Assembly: GCF_011050055.1 (NCBI RefSeq) | Contig: NZ_DRGM01000026.1 | Location: 1-53,458, forward strand | Source of the DNA: Pseudoalteromonas prydzensis | GTDB taxonomy: Bacteria > Pseudomonadota > Gammaproteobacteria > Enterobacterales > Alteromonadaceae | Reading direction: 5' to 3' | Length of the DNA stretch: 53,458 bases | Shown here: one piece after another, positions 35,201-45,820 of the stretch | Numbering within the stretch: position 1 is the first letter of the stretch | How the letters are laid out: each line of letters opens with the position of its first letter | Position numbers and translations under genes: made by a program | The notes under the pieces: model-generated | Database searches by the model: none | What the model was told of the DNA's origin: nothing | Seen by the model: the letters and a program-made list of their open reading frames with translations, nothing else

Positions 35201-36133
35201 CAGCCCCGAACTTTTTAAGCGCCAACCTTGTTGCCAAGGGTAAAGCTCAAAGCCACCTTCACTTAAACTAAATTGGTGACTTTCGGTATCTTGCTGCCAA
35301 TGAATAAAACTCGGCAACCATTTAACCGTGACATCTTTGATCAAGCCATTTTCAATGCTTAACCATGATTCTAAATTGATATCTGAATTAAACTGCTCTT
35401 TATCGGTATTTATGTATTGCGCTAACCATTTCGAGACATCAACATTACTGGCTTGCACATAAATATCACCCAGCATGGTCTCAAGTGTTGAACCTGTTAA
35501 CGCCAAGCGCGCATCGAAACTGCCCACTGAAATACCCGGTACAGCGAGCGAGCCACTGCCTAGGTGTTGCCCTGGTTGGTTTTGCCAAACAATATTTTCA
35601 AGAATTAAACGGCGCTCTTTACCATCACCCAACATAAAATTAAGGCTGCTATTTTCAACCGCAAAATGCCCGGTTTCACCAAGAAACAATCCTTCGATCA
35701 GCTCTTTTTGCTCAAACGATACGTCACCGCTTTGTGAATCCAACATGCTCGGCATATCAACATTGGCATGAAAGCCGTTGATCACAAAATAACTTGATTT
35801 TAATTGCCACGTTTTAATGGTTTCCCAAATATTTAATTCGAGGCTGGCTTTGGCAATCGTAAGTGCAATAGGTGAGGTTTTATTATCTTCAAAGCTTATC
35901 TCTTCCAATACAATGGCAGGGCCTTTACCATGCCAACTAGCAGAAATAGCACCAATTGATAAATTAACAGCGAACTTATCGAGCAGGTAACCTTCAAGGT
36001 CACCTTTGTAGTCATTGGCGTAAGGTAGCGTATATTTAAGAACTGAAACAACAACGGCCAGCAATACCAGGGTTATGGCACACACTTGCCATAACTTACG
36101 GATACAAAAAAAACAGACCGTCTTGGCTTTCAT
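32288..36133 (-). CDS. yhdP: AsmA-like protein YhdP
   Basis: This 1281-residue protein has an N-terminal membrane anchor (~13-33) and a long repetitive beta-rich periplasmic body with DUF3971/AsmA-like C-terminal motifs (NPVTGLAALAIDKVIHSARVISEINFKVTGSMNDPVVKEI). YhdP, with TamB and YdbH, carries phospholipids across the periplasm to the outer membrane. It is close to the E. coli length (~1266). Its start overlaps the rng stop, so it is translationally coupled to rng. Confidence 0.92.
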   Translation of the reverse strand: MKAKTVCFFCIRKLWQVCAITLVLLAVVVSVLKYTLPYANDYKGDLEGYLLDKFAVNLSIGAISASWHGKGPAIVLEEISFEDNKTSPIALTIAKASLELNIWETIKTWQLKSSYFVINGFHANVDMPSMLDSQSGDVSFEQKELIEGLFLGETGHFAVENSSLNFMLGDGKERRLILENIVWQNQPGQHLGSGSLAVPGISVGSFDARLALTGSTLETMLGDIYVQASNVDVSKWLAQYINTDKEQFNSDINLESWLSIENGLIKDVTVKWLPSFIHWQQDTESHQFSLSEGGFELYPWQQGWRLKSSGLAIANDQQQWPDFQFEAQLDHNQQQFWLQQLDFELVTKLAQLSDFSALEPLLTRQPSGQVKRAYLQFSSAQQWQLWFEAQQLGWLAEQGVPAVQGLLVDGLLNQDRGRINLFGENSELLTGDTFSHPIKYNQLNMQIDLANSEQGWQLSSDNIWLDNEEVTVAAEMKLTLGEQPRLDLYAEAFAADASIASHYFPRPVMTENLVDYLTGAIKGGELSQAQVLFSGPLTGFPFADNSGQFEVLAQVDNAHYQFAPDWPAVTNASAKLHFENQRMDIYSQQGQLVNLAVADAVHVSIADLMNADLLSVKINKRADAQKLLPFFQATPIAEPLANVFAVIQGKGTASADIELLVDLNELDVTAKGTVNLKNLPVYLAQPGLQLEGVTGKLHFNDDQITLKNAQASWLGMPLKVNFNGKNIDQNYRADIDIKAQLNADSLISHGQGLLKGYLQGESEVAINVALNFLTDGFNYRANVSSQLEGLSSELPAPYSKSVDQLWPLTAVVQGDEISNLITVNINNNAYFNGILANSSGALSNAHIILGKQDLGLNQQDLSVAINLQQTDLLPWLDLIQQIITISQAESDQPGVLPPLKEIVGQIQQLTIADIAFNDFEMRLAPIGSDLSLRLNAKELRSQVLIPLDKSSRPIHIASDYLRVNFMPTTGEPLPADTPQDYTWLSDLPAIEFECADCKVASYQLDKVSASLYGDGHKLTVSELVVDKGEHILRAKGHWQDSISQFSGNMQSDDIGELFDEFDITTTVKDSTADIKFNLAWQDAPYLFDVASLSGDLDWRLGEGHLAEVSDGGARVFSLLSLDSLVRKLKLDFRDVFSKGFFYNSLQGTMQLEQGIAYTQDTKMDGVPADLTIKGHTNLNTMEIDYDLAVAPQVTSSIPVIVAWMVNPVTGLAALAIDKVIHSARVISEINFKVTGSMNDPVVKEIDRKSREVTLPQAAQNQPQASRSNELTLKDAAVTATQ

Positions 36134-37605
36134 TACATCATAACCACGTCAAACTGCTCTTGGCTGTAGAGACTTTCGGTTTGGATACTTACTTGCTTGC
36201 CAATAAAGAGCTCAAGCTCTGCAAGGTTATGATATTCGTCATTTAGTAAAGCCTCACTGACCGCAGGGGCAGCGTAAACCATAAACTTATCTGCAGCGTA
36301 AGCGCGGTTTACGCGGACAATTTCGCGCAGTATTTCGTAACATACCGTTTCCACTGTTTTTTGCGAGCCACGCCCAGAGCAAGCCGGACACACATCACAC
36401 AAAATATGCTCTAGACTTTCACGAGTACGTTTACGGGTCATTTCCACTAAACCCAGTGCTGATAAACCATTAATATTTGATTTAACGCGGTCTTTAGCTA
36501 ATGCCGATTCCAATGAATGTAATACCCGGCGCTTATGTTCTTCGCTTACCATATCAATAAAGTCGATTATGATAATACCGCCTAAATTACGTAACCTAAG
36601 TTGACGGGCAATCGCCGAGGTCGCTTCAACATTGGTATTAAAAATGGTTTCTTCGAGATTACGATGGCCTACAAATGCCCCCGTATTTACATCAACCGTG
36701 GTCATCGCCTCGGTTTGATCGATAATCAAATAGCCACCTGATTTTAAGGTCACTTTGCGGTGCAGCGCTTTTTGGATTTCGTTTTCAACATCAAACAAAT
36801 CAAAAATAGGACGCTCACCTGGGTAGTATTCTAACGCCTCGGAAAGAATAGGCACAAACTCTGCAGTAAAGCTTTTCAGCTCTTCATAGGTAAGCTTTGA
36901 ATCAACCCGAATACGTTCCATATCTTCGCCGACGTAATCACGTAAGGTTCGAAATGCCAGCGTTAAATCTTCATGAAGGATGCTTTCTTTGCTGGTTTTT
37001 TTACGTTTAGTGACGATTTTTTTCCAGAGCTTTTTTAAAAACTCAGCATCGTGACGTAGTTCGGCCTCACTGGCGCCTTCTGCGGCAGTACGAACGATAA
37101 AGCTGCCGTCTTCGTCGCCATATTCACCAACAATGCTTTTTAAGCGAGCACGCTCTTCTTCGGTTTCAATACGCTGGCTCACACCAACATGGGTGGCATC
37201 GGGCATAAACACTAAATAGCGCGAAGGAATGGTAATATCTGTGGTTAAACGTGCGCCCTTAGTACCTAATGGGTCTTTAACCACTTGCACCATAATGTAC
37301 TGGCCTTGGCGAACGAGTTCGCGAATGTCTTGTACTTTTTTGATTGGCTGCTCATCAACCCCTTCAACAATAGAAGCGCTGTTAACAATATCCGAGGCAT
37401 GTAAAAAAGCGGCTTTATCTAAACCTATATCCACAAACGCGGCTTGCATCCCCGGCAACACGCGGCTTATTTTACCTAAGTAAATATTACCAACAATACC
37501 GAGGTTACCAATGCGTTCTAGTTGAATTTCTTGCAATACACCGTTTTCAATCAGGGCAACACGGCTTTCACTTGGGGTGACGTTGATCAGTAATTCTATA
37601 CTCAT
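36133..37605 (-). CDS. rng: Ribonuclease G
   Basis: This 490-residue enzyme has an S1 domain (~35-125, GNIYLGKISRVLPGMQAAFVDIGLDKAAFLHASD), an RNase E/G catalytic core with DVNTGAFVG and IIIDFIDM (metal-binding Asp residues), and the zinc-link region CDVCPACSGRG. It lacks the long C-terminal scaffold of RNase E and so is RNase G, which matures 16S rRNA 5' ends and decays mRNAs. It starts after maf with a 1-bp gap. Confidence 0.95.
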   Translation of the reverse strand: MSIELLINVTPSESRVALIENGVLQEIQLERIGNLGIVGNIYLGKISRVLPGMQAAFVDIGLDKAAFLHASDIVNSASIVEGVDEQPIKKVQDIRELVRQGQYIMVQVVKDPLGTKGARLTTDITIPSRYLVFMPDATHVGVSQRIETEEERARLKSIVGEYGDEDGSFIVRTAAEGASEAELRHDAEFLKKLWKKIVTKRKKTSKESILHEDLTLAFRTLRDYVGEDMERIRVDSKLTYEELKSFTAEFVPILSEALEYYPGERPIFDLFDVENEIQKALHRKVTLKSGGYLIIDQTEAMTTVDVNTGAFVGHRNLEETIFNTNVEATSAIARQLRLRNLGGIIIIDFIDMVSEEHKRRVLHSLESALAKDRVKSNINGLSALGLVEMTRKRTRESLEHILCDVCPACSGRGSQKTVETVCYEILREIVRVNRAYAADKFMVYAAPAVSEALLNDEYHNLAELELFIGKQVSIQTESLYSQEQFDVVMM

Positions 37606-37606
37606 G

Positions 37607-38176
37607 TTACCTACTTAAGAATTCGCTTAATAATTTTTCGCACTCATATAAAGGTAAGCCGACAACCGCAAAATAGCTACCCGAAATATGAGTAACAAAG
37701 CGCCCGCCTAATCCTTGAATGCCATAGCCTCCGGCTTTATCTTGTGGCTCACCACTTTGCCAGTAGGCTTCTAATTTTTGTTCTGAGAGTGTTTTAAAGC
37801 TCACTTTAGTGGTTACAACACAACTCATTACCTGTTGTTCAGTAGCAAAAGCGATCGCCGTAAACACTTCATGGCTGCGCCCTGATAGACGCTTTAGGGT
37901 TGCCATAAAGTCGGCTTTATCACGAGGTTTACCAAGGGATTGGTTATCAATAACCACCACAGTATCACTGCCAAGTACGGGGCGATCTGTATATCCCATC
38001 GCAACACCCGTTTGGGCCTTTAAACGTGCTAACCGTTCAACAAGTTCGAGCGGGGTTTCGCCTGCTAGCGGACTTTCATCAGCATCAACACTAAATTGTG
38101 AGAATGCGACACCAAGCTGAGTTAGCAACTCTTTGCGCCGAGGGGAAGCTGACGCTAAATAAATGGCGGTTTGCAT
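37607..38176 (-). CDS. maf: Maf-like nucleotide pyrophosphatase
   Basis: This 189-residue protein begins YLASASPRRKELLTQLG, the Maf signature, with PVLGSDTVVV and KPRDKADFMATLKRLSGRSHEV further in. It hydrolyses non-canonical nucleoside triphosphates (dTTP/UTP type for YhdE). It overlaps the mreD stop by 1 bp and is followed by rng, the standard mreBCD-maf-rng order. Confidence 0.93.
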   Translation of the reverse strand: MQTAIYLASASPRRKELLTQLGVAFSQFSVDADESPLAGETPLELVERLARLKAQTGVAMGYTDRPVLGSDTVVVIDNQSLGKPRDKADFMATLKRLSGRSHEVFTAIAFATEQQVMSCVVTTKVSFKTLSEQKLEAYWQSGEPQDKAGGYGIQGLGGRFVTHISGSYFAVVGLPLYECEKLLSEFLSR

Positions 38177-38655
38177 TATCTGATCCTGAAATGACGGCGA
38201 TATTTACGTAGCAATAAGAAAATCCAAGGCCAACTTAACATGCCAGTGACGACAGGCCATAAATACTGCGGGTTAAAATACACATCCATTAAAAAATGGT
38301 TCAACCAAAATTGCATTAAATGATACAAGGTTAAAAATAAGCCTACCAGTATCGCTTGCTGCCAAATTGAAAAATTACGAATTTTCTGGAAATTACTGGC
38401 GGTCACAAAAATACAAATTGAATAAGTGAGTGAATTGACCCCCAGTGGCGAACCAGTGGCTAAATCTATCAATAAGCCAACCACCCAAGCCGTACCAATA
38501 TTTAATCTATGCGGCACTGCTAACGACCAGTACATTAACACCAATAACACCCAGTCTGGACGAAATGGTTCAAACGAAAATGGTAATGGCATCAATGCCA
38601 TGATCAAAGCAAAAAAGATGCTCACGGCAATCAATAAAAAATAACGGCTATTCAT
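38176..38655 (-). CDS. mreD: Rod-shape protein MreD
   Basis: This 159-residue inner-membrane protein has about five helices and the MreD pattern PDWVLLVLMYWSLAVPHRLNIGTAWVVGLLIDLATGSPLG. It is part of the elongasome that links MreB filaments to peptidoglycan synthesis. It overlaps mreC by 8 bp. Confidence 0.93.
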   Translation of the reverse strand: MNSRYFLLIAVSIFFALIMALMPLPFSFEPFRPDWVLLVLMYWSLAVPHRLNIGTAWVVGLLIDLATGSPLGVNSLTYSICIFVTASNFQKIRNFSIWQQAILVGLFLTLYHLMQFWLNHFLMDVYFNPQYLWPVVTGMLSWPWIFLLLRKYRRHFRIR

Positions 38656-39489
38656 TGCTGATAGTTTCCTGCTGATTGCGCCATAACACCACTAATAAAC
38701 GAATGCGATCTAACTGAGCTATTGGCTCTGCGTAAACTTGTGCAAATGGCTGGCCTTCATCGCGATTAATTTCAGTCACTACAGCCACCGGATAGCCTTC
38801 AGGAAACGTACCACCAAGTCCCGAAGTTACCAACACATCGCCAATTCGTACATCTAAACTGTGCGGTACATGGGAGAGTTTAACTGAATTAATTTTGCCA
38901 ATGCCTTCAACCACTGTACGCACATCATTACGCAGAATACGCACTGGCGTGGCATGGGTTGTGTCGGTCATCAGTAATACACGAGAGGTTGTTGAACCAA
39001 CTTTGGTAAGCTGCCCAACGACACCCATTTCATCAATCACCGCTTGCCCTTCACTAATACCATCAATGGTGCCACGATTGATCACCACTTGGTGACTATA
39101 CGGATTTGAGTGTACAGAGAGTACTTGCGCGATTATTTTACGATTAGAATGTTTAGCAGAGGATCCCAATAAAGCTCGTAGCTTTTGGTTTTCTTTGCTT
39201 AAGAATTGATATTGCTGGAGTTGTTCACTTTGCAGTAATTGCTTTTTCTTTAGCGCTTCGTTTTCAGTAAGTAATTGATCGCGCGTGTGCAAGCTTTTAG
39301 CGCCAAGGCTAAATACTTCATAAGGTAAGTTGGCTAAATACAGTAACGGGCTCACTAAAGTATTTAAACTCGTGCGTACTGTAGTACCACCTTGGGTATA
39401 ACGATCGCCGACGATCAACATAACACTCAATACCACTGCGACAAAAAGCCGCAGTTGTAAAGAAATGGCACGCCCAAACATTAATTTCA

Positions 39490-39490
<1 letters not shown>
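38648..39490 (-). CDS. mreC: Rod-shape protein MreC
   Basis: This 280-residue protein has one N-terminal membrane helix, a coiled coil (~70-105, LLTENEALKKKQLLQSEQLQQYQFL) and the beta-rich periplasmic core with GQAVIDEMGVVGQL and DVLVTSGLGGTFPEGYPV. It scaffolds MreB, MreD and PBP2 at the membrane. It follows mreB with a stop/start overlap. Confidence 0.95.
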
Positions 39491-40566
<1,076 letters not shown>

Positions 40567-40634
40567 TTAGCTTATGCACTTTAACATGCTGAATCAGTTC
40601 AGCAATAAAAAGCGTAGCTACCTTTGTTAATTGG

Positions 40635-40660
40635 GTAAAAAAGGAAGCATTGCTTCCTTA
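40635..40660 (-). terminator. Terminator of the SUMF1-like gene
   Basis: AAGGAAGCA (40641-40649) and TGCTTCCTT (40651-40659) form a tight stem followed by six T on the minus strand. It sits 14 bp after the stop of the gene ending at 40674, between it and mreB. Confidence 0.7.
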
Positions 40661-40673
40661 TTTAAATTATTTT

Positions 40674-42692
40674 TTATCGTTCGCGTACTAGACGAAAACC
40701 GATATAATTTGCACGAAAGTCCGGCGCCAAAATCAAACGAGTTGAGGCGCGAGCTAAACTAGGCGCAAAATTCCACGCCCCACCGCGAACAGTCACATCC
40801 GCTTGATCAGCCGACTTATGAGTCCATTCCCATACATTTCCTACCGTGTCGTAAAGACCAAACGCATTAGGTGCAAACGAGCCAGTTGGCGCTGCACTTT
40901 TGTTTGACCATTCACTACCACACCAACCACAATTGGCTAAATTTTTACCTATTTCGTTACCCCATGGGTATTCAGTTTTGGTGCCAGCGCGTGCTGCATA
41001 CTCCCACTCAACCTCATTGGGTAACCGATATTGTTGACCTGTTTGACCTGACAACCAATCAGCATATGCTTTTGCATCGTTGTAAGTTAAACACACAGCA
41101 GGAAAATCACTGTTTTGCTCAAAACCTGGATTGCGCCAATTTAAATTAACTTCCCAAACTGGTTCGCCATTTAAGTAATAAGCACAACCACGATTACGTT
41201 CAGCTTCTGTTTTATAATTGGTATTAGAAACAAATTGCTGATAAGCGCCCACGGTCACTTCTTTATTCTGCATAGCAAATGAGCTTGCAATGGTTTTTTC
41301 TACAACTGGACGTTCATTGGCAAGACCATTACCGTTGATATCGCCCATTTCAAACTTACCAGCAGGGATCACAACCATTGCCGCAGCAGCGTTATCACCT
41401 AGCGCAGTACTGGTTACTGGTGTCGTATTACGTTGCTCGCTAGTGTATGTCGGTGCAGCAATCGACTCAGGCTTTTTTACCAACTTAGCATGAATGGTCT
41501 GCGGCTTTCGCAAGTCAACACGCACGCGATAAGGTTGATACCCTTGCTTACGCACTTCAACATCATGAATACCACTTGGTAAAGACGTTGCTAAACGAGT
41601 TGAGCCAAAACTTACACCATCAATAAACACTTCATCGTCATAAACATTTGAACGCAGCGTAAGTTCAATCATTTTATTTGCATCTAGCTGCGGCTTCACC
41701 GTTGGCATAGGTTTAACTGAATAATCGTGTATCGGTTGTTCGCTCATACGCGACACCGAAACGTTGGTATTATCCTTACTATCACTGAATGTTAACTGAC
41801 TATCTGTAAAAGTCGTATCGTAACTGCTTTGATATCCAGTGCTAAGCGGCGTGCCGTACTCTGAACAATAGCGGTTATCAACAGTTAATAAGCTACACAA
41901 ACGACTACTATTTACATCGCCACGCATAGTGACACTTAAGTTTACGTTGTAGTTACCTTGGCCACTAAACGCACTATTGACCACATGGCTACTTAAAACC
42001 TGTACCTGTGCACCCGCCATATTACGCTTAGGTTCTACTAGGCGCTCTTCAGTTAAGTTAGCAAAAATTTGGTCTACAAAACGCTTGGTCGCTTTTTGCA
42101 AACCCATTTGCTGACCACGTTGCTCACACGCTGCTAACGTTTCTGTACGTTTACAGTTGATAGTATGGTTAACTTCTAATGTGCCTTCACGGGTAAATTC
42201 ATTACGTAAGCGTTCAACTCGGGCTGTTGTTAATTGTTCTTTTAAGCTTTCGAGTGTATTTAGCTGGGTATGTTTTGCTACGCGAATTTGTTCAATGTCT
42301 TTGCGGTGGGATGCAATTGCCGCCAACTGCATCGCGATATCATCTTTATTTTGTTTATGATCAACCACAGCCTGCTGATAGCGCGCTTGTGCTGCACTAA
42401 TATCAATACTGGGATCGTCAATTAAACGACGATACATTTCATTCATGGCATCAAGTGCTTGATTTTTTTCTTTGTCTAGCTCGGTCGAACGAGTTCGTAA
42501 TAAATCTAGTTGACTCTGTAACTGACTTTCTTCTTTTAAGTGTTTTTCAAGTATCTGTGTAGCGTTATCGTATTCAGCTTGTTTAATACTGATCTCAGAT
42601 TCAATTCCAGTTACTGTGGCTGTATCTTGTGCAAATACACTCGATGCAAACAAACTAGCTGATATTAATAGAGACAAAGGAGCAATTCGCAT
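40674..42692 (-). CDS. PEGA-SUMF1 (formylglycine-generating-like) protein
   Basis: This ~672-residue exported protein has a signal peptide (MRIAPLSLLISASLFASSVFA), a long coiled coil (~25-180), a middle region with CKRTETLAACEQ, a PEGA repeat (~335-405, NVYDDEVFIDGVSFGSTRLATSLPSGIHDVEVRKQGYQPYRV) and a SUMF1/FGE-sulfatase C-terminal domain (~440-670, FEMGDINGNG... GRLVRER end). The SUMF1 fold often serves ligand binding rather than sulfatase activation in such proteins. The frame extends to a TTG at 42707, but ATG 42692 gives a clean signal peptide. Function unknown; it may act at the envelope. Confidence 0.75.
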   Translation of the reverse strand: MRIAPLSLLISASLFASSVFAQDTATVTGIESEISIKQAEYDNATQILEKHLKEESQLQSQLDLLRTRSTELDKEKNQALDAMNEMYRRLIDDPSIDISAAQARYQQAVVDHKQNKDDIAMQLAAIASHRKDIEQIRVAKHTQLNTLESLKEQLTTARVERLRNEFTREGTLEVNHTINCKRTETLAACEQRGQQMGLQKATKRFVDQIFANLTEERLVEPKRNMAGAQVQVLSSHVVNSAFSGQGNYNVNLSVTMRGDVNSSRLCSLLTVDNRYCSEYGTPLSTGYQSSYDTTFTDSQLTFSDSKDNTNVSVSRMSEQPIHDYSVKPMPTVKPQLDANKMIELTLRSNVYDDEVFIDGVSFGSTRLATSLPSGIHDVEVRKQGYQPYRVRVDLRKPQTIHAKLVKKPESIAAPTYTSEQRNTTPVTSTALGDNAAAAMVVIPAGKFEMGDINGNGLANERPVVEKTIASSFAMQNKEVTVGAYQQFVSNTNYKTEAERNRGCAYYLNGEPVWEVNLNWRNPGFEQNSDFPAVCLTYNDAKAYADWLSGQTGQQYRLPNEVEWEYAARAGTKTEYPWGNEIGKNLANCGWCGSEWSNKSAAPTGSFAPNAFGLYDTVGNVWEWTHKSADQADVTVRGGAWNFAPSLARASTRLILAPDFRANYIGFRLVRER

Positions 42693-42927
42693 ATATTCCA
42701 TTCCCAAAAAGCGGCAATTATTTGGTCATTATTTATTTTTTATAATTAAACTCTTATGCTATGTACTTGCAAGGCAAAACACAAGCTTTGTTCAAAAATT
42801 ATCTGAGTTTACAACTATTACCGTACTTCATGCCAGTAAATTACCATCACATAGTATGAAAATAGCCCCTTTTCTTGTTCATAGCTAATTTGTTAAACTT
42901 ATGGCCCATTTATTTTAAGTTGTCACT
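42693..42927. other. Divergent intergenic region
   Basis: These 235 bp of AT-rich DNA lie between the SUMF1-like gene (minus) and the PLP gene (plus). Promoters for both are expected here. No repeat or operator stood out to me. Confidence 0.5.
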
Positions 42928-43827
42928 GTGAATTTAATACCTGAGTCTGCACTGCAAAGAATCACTTGCCCCATGCTAAATGAAAAAAAAATATCCTTAT
43001 CAGTAAAACGTGACGATCTTCTACATCCGTTAATAAGCGGCAATAAATGGCGAAAATTAAAATATAACTTAACTGCAATGAAAACAGAGGGAAAAACAGA
43101 ATTAGTTACTTTTGGCGGTGCTTTTTCAAATCATATTCATGCCTGTGCTGCCGCAGGAAAGCAGTTCAACTTGAAAACCCATGGCATTATCCGTGGCCCT
43201 GAACTTGATCAGCAAAACCCGACCTTAAAGTTTGCCAAACAATGCGCTATGCAGCTGCACCCAGTTACCCGTTTAGAGTATCGTGAGCGACACAACCCTG
43301 ATTATTTAGCGCAATTGCAAACACGTTTTCCTAACGCCTACATACTGCCAGAAGGCGGCACAAACAAAGCCGCTCTGCTAGGCTGTAAAGAACTTGCGCA
43401 GTCATTACCTAACGCTGATTATGTTATCTGCCCAACCGGTAGCGGGGGCACGCTAGCTGGATTAATTGAAGGTTGCGATAACACCACTCAGGTTTTAGGG
43501 GTTGCGGTATTAAAGCAAGCTGATTATCTAGTGGATGAAATCAAATCTCTTAGTGCAATTGCTATGCAGCAGCAAAACTGGCAATTACTCACCCAGTTTC
43601 ATGGTGGTGGTTATGGCAAGTTTAGCCCTGAACTTTGGCAGTTTTGCCAAATGATGCAAACTCAACATCAACTACCGCTCGAACCAATTTACTCAGGAAA
43701 AATGATGTACGCTTTATGGCAGCTAATAGCTCAGGGTTATTTTCCTGAAGGCAGCCGGATCATTGCTATTCATACCGGCGGCCTACAAGGGTTAAATGGA
43801 CTGCGTTACCGTCAGTTAATAGGTTAA
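42928..43827 (+). CDS. ACC-deaminase/D-cysteine desulfhydrase-family PLP enzyme
   Basis: This 299-residue tryptophan-synthase-beta-fold enzyme has LSVKRDDLLHPLISGNKWRKLKYNL (PLP lysine region), GGAFSNHIHACAAAG and the phosphate-binding CPTGSGGTLAG. The family includes 1-aminocyclopropane-1-carboxylate deaminase and D-cysteine desulfhydrase; the latter is likelier in a marine gammaproteobacterium, but the substrate cannot be read. GTG start at 42928. Its stop overlaps that of the convergent csrD-like gene by four bases (43824-43827). Confidence 0.82.
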   Translation: MNLIPESALQRITCPMLNEKKISLSVKRDDLLHPLISGNKWRKLKYNLTAMKTEGKTELVTFGGAFSNHIHACAAAGKQFNLKTHGIIRGPELDQQNPTLKFAKQCAMQLHPVTRLEYRERHNPDYLAQLQTRFPNAYILPEGGTNKAALLGCKELAQSLPNADYVICPTGSGGTLAGLIEGCDNTTQVLGVAVLKQADYLVDEIKSLSAIAMQQQNWQLLTQFHGGGYGKFSPELWQFCQMMQTQHQLPLEPIYSGKMMYALWQLIAQGYFPEGSRIIAIHTGGLQGLNGLRYRQLIG

Positions 43828-45560
43828 TTTACCATTACATTAGTAAACTCTTGCAAAGGCTCTGTAAAGTAAAACCCTTGCGCACCAATGACGCCCTGCT
43901 TTTTAAGCATATTGAGCTCTTGTTGCGTTTCCACGCCAACACCGTATACAGGTAAGTTTATTCGCTCAGCACTCACGACAATTTGACGCACCATTTTTTG
44001 CTGCGTTACATTTTTATCAATGTTGTGAATTAAATCGTAGCTTAATTTTAATCCTTTTATCCCTTTATAGGACGCCAATAAAGCGATTTTATCGTGCGAT
44101 GCAACATTATCAATTAATACTGAGCTACCCACTGATTTAATCGTACTAAAAGCAAATTTCAAAAGCTGTTGGTGTTGATAAAAATCCACTTCAGATATTT
44201 CAAACTGTAGTTTAGCAGCGCCTTTTAGGTTTTTCATTTTCTCGCCAAACCAATGCCAGTAGCCATCATCAAACCAATTAAAAGCATGTAAGTTAATACT
44301 AACCGTCAAAGAACTTGGCTCACTTTTTAATAACTTAATAACTTGCTCCAATACTGTTTTATCCAACAAGGTAATTGCGTCATCACTTTTCAATTGCGGG
44401 ATAAATTGCCTAGCCGACAGCATGCCTAGTGATTTATGACGTACTCTGATCAAAGCTTCATGCTGTAATATATCACCACTGGCAAATTCAAACAGCGGTT
44501 GAAAAAATAACATAAACTTCTTTTTGCCAATGTAATCAGACAGATTCTCAGAACTATTTGCCAGCACTGTTGACCGTGTGTAGTTAAATGGCACACGGTG
44601 AATATGCTGCCAAGCACTTTGCTTTGCGAGTGTTAATGCTGATTTTGTTAATTGATAAACTATCGTTTGGTCAGCACCATCACGGTAATTACATACCCCT
44701 ATTTTAATTTCTTTACGGGATAGATCACCGCGATAAAGCAAAGATGCTTGGTAAATCGTTTGATGTAACCGCTTGGCGTAAGTATCAACATCGGCCTGCG
44801 GTATATTCTCTAAAGTAATTGCCAAGCCACCTGAAGATAGTAACTTCACAGATACCCGAGATAACTCTTTAAAGCCTTTGACTATAATAACTTTAAAATG
44901 ACTTTCTAAGTCCACATTAGCTGGAAATGGCTGTGCCCAATAAAGTAGAGCAAAGAGGTGGTTGTGATTATTTTGAATGCCGTACATGCCCGTGATCACA
45001 GCATCTTCTCTAGCTACCTGTTGGTGCTTAGTCGCAACGGCATTGCTGTCACCAATCGTAATATTATGAAGGGGTAAGTTAACGGGCAATTGAGTGTGCG
45101 ATGCTTTAAAATCGCTGATTTCAGCAACCGTATCGCGTCGTTTGAAAAGCACCCGCCACCAGCGATAGCCCCATGTAATAGCGCCAATCATCACTAAATT
45201 CAATAAAATAAATAGCGGGCTTTCTATAACCCAAAAAGGCAAATGGTAAAGCTTTAAACTAACCGTTTTATATTTATAGATATCACTCTCTTGGGCCATA
45301 AAAGCAGAAAAATGAAACGGCATACTCTCTGGCTCAAGCATAAAACCATGCTCGCCAGCAAGTGCTGCAATGATGTCTCTATCTGCGATTTGCTCCAGTT
45401 TTAAGTTATATACTTGCTTTGCTAATTGACTGCCTTCGATGTGTACTTTTTGATGCAATATCTCGCCTAATAAGAGATTAAATACCGTCAGTAAAAGCAT
45501 AAAAGCAATCACATAAATACTTAGCATCCGTACTTGTGCATTTTTAAATTGAGTCACCAT
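43824..45560 (-). CDS. csrD: CsrD/MshH-like degenerate GGDEF-EAL protein
   Basis: This 578-residue membrane protein has TM1 at ~12-35, a periplasmic segment, TM2 at ~115-135, a degenerate GGDEF-like domain (~200-330, with SSGGLAITL where GGDEF would be) and an EAL domain (~340-570) keeping an HEALIR motif but otherwise weakly conserved. Position beside ssb and uvrA matches csrD/mshH of Vibrio and Alteromonadales. CsrD targets the regulatory RNAs CsrB/CsrC for RNase E decay and does not turn over c-di-GMP in E. coli. Symbol given by context and architecture. Confidence 0.75.
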   Translation of the reverse strand: MVTQFKNAQVRMLSIYVIAFMLLLTVFNLLLGEILHQKVHIEGSQLAKQVYNLKLEQIADRDIIAALAGEHGFMLEPESMPFHFSAFMAQESDIYKYKTVSLKLYHLPFWVIESPLFILLNLVMIGAITWGYRWWRVLFKRRDTVAEISDFKASHTQLPVNLPLHNITIGDSNAVATKHQQVAREDAVITGMYGIQNNHNHLFALLYWAQPFPANVDLESHFKVIIVKGFKELSRVSVKLLSSGGLAITLENIPQADVDTYAKRLHQTIYQASLLYRGDLSRKEIKIGVCNYRDGADQTIVYQLTKSALTLAKQSAWQHIHRVPFNYTRSTVLANSSENLSDYIGKKKFMLFFQPLFEFASGDILQHEALIRVRHKSLGMLSARQFIPQLKSDDAITLLDKTVLEQVIKLLKSEPSSLTVSINLHAFNWFDDGYWHWFGEKMKNLKGAAKLQFEISEVDFYQHQQLLKFAFSTIKSVGSSVLIDNVASHDKIALLASYKGIKGLKLSYDLIHNIDKNVTQQKMVRQIVVSAERINLPVYGVGVETQQELNMLKKQGVIGAQGFYFTEPLQEFTNVMVN

Positions 45561-45664
45561 GGCTGTTACGCTGTTTGTACTAATAGCTCAAGTGTTGTTC
45601 AAGATCCCTATAAACACAAGGCTACAGCATGATTAAAGATAATTTTAGATTCGATAAATCGAGC

Positions 45665-45690
45665 AAAAAAGCCAAAACTGGCGTTTTTTT
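45665..45690. terminator. Bidirectional terminator-like hairpin upstream of csrD
   Basis: GCCA-AAAC-TGGC is preceded by six A and followed by G and seven T, so both strands carry a stem plus T-run. It is short, 100 bp upstream of the csrD-like start and more than 100 bp after the ssb terminator. Confidence 0.45.
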
Positions 45691-45791
45691 AAAGACCTAT
45701 GAATTTGCAAATTTCAAATAAAAAATGTAACCGGAGCAAGTGCGTGGCAAGTTAAATTTGTTGGCATGCATTTTTTACCAACAAAGATAAA

Positions 45792-45820
45792 AAAAGGGCC
45801 TGTAAAAACAGACCCTTGAA
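45792..45820 (-). terminator. Terminator of ssb
   Basis: On the minus strand, AAGGGTCTGT pairs with ACAGGCCCTT (one mismatch) and is followed by seven T. It sits just after the ssb stop at 45837, in the normal place for an intrinsic terminator. Confidence 0.8.
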
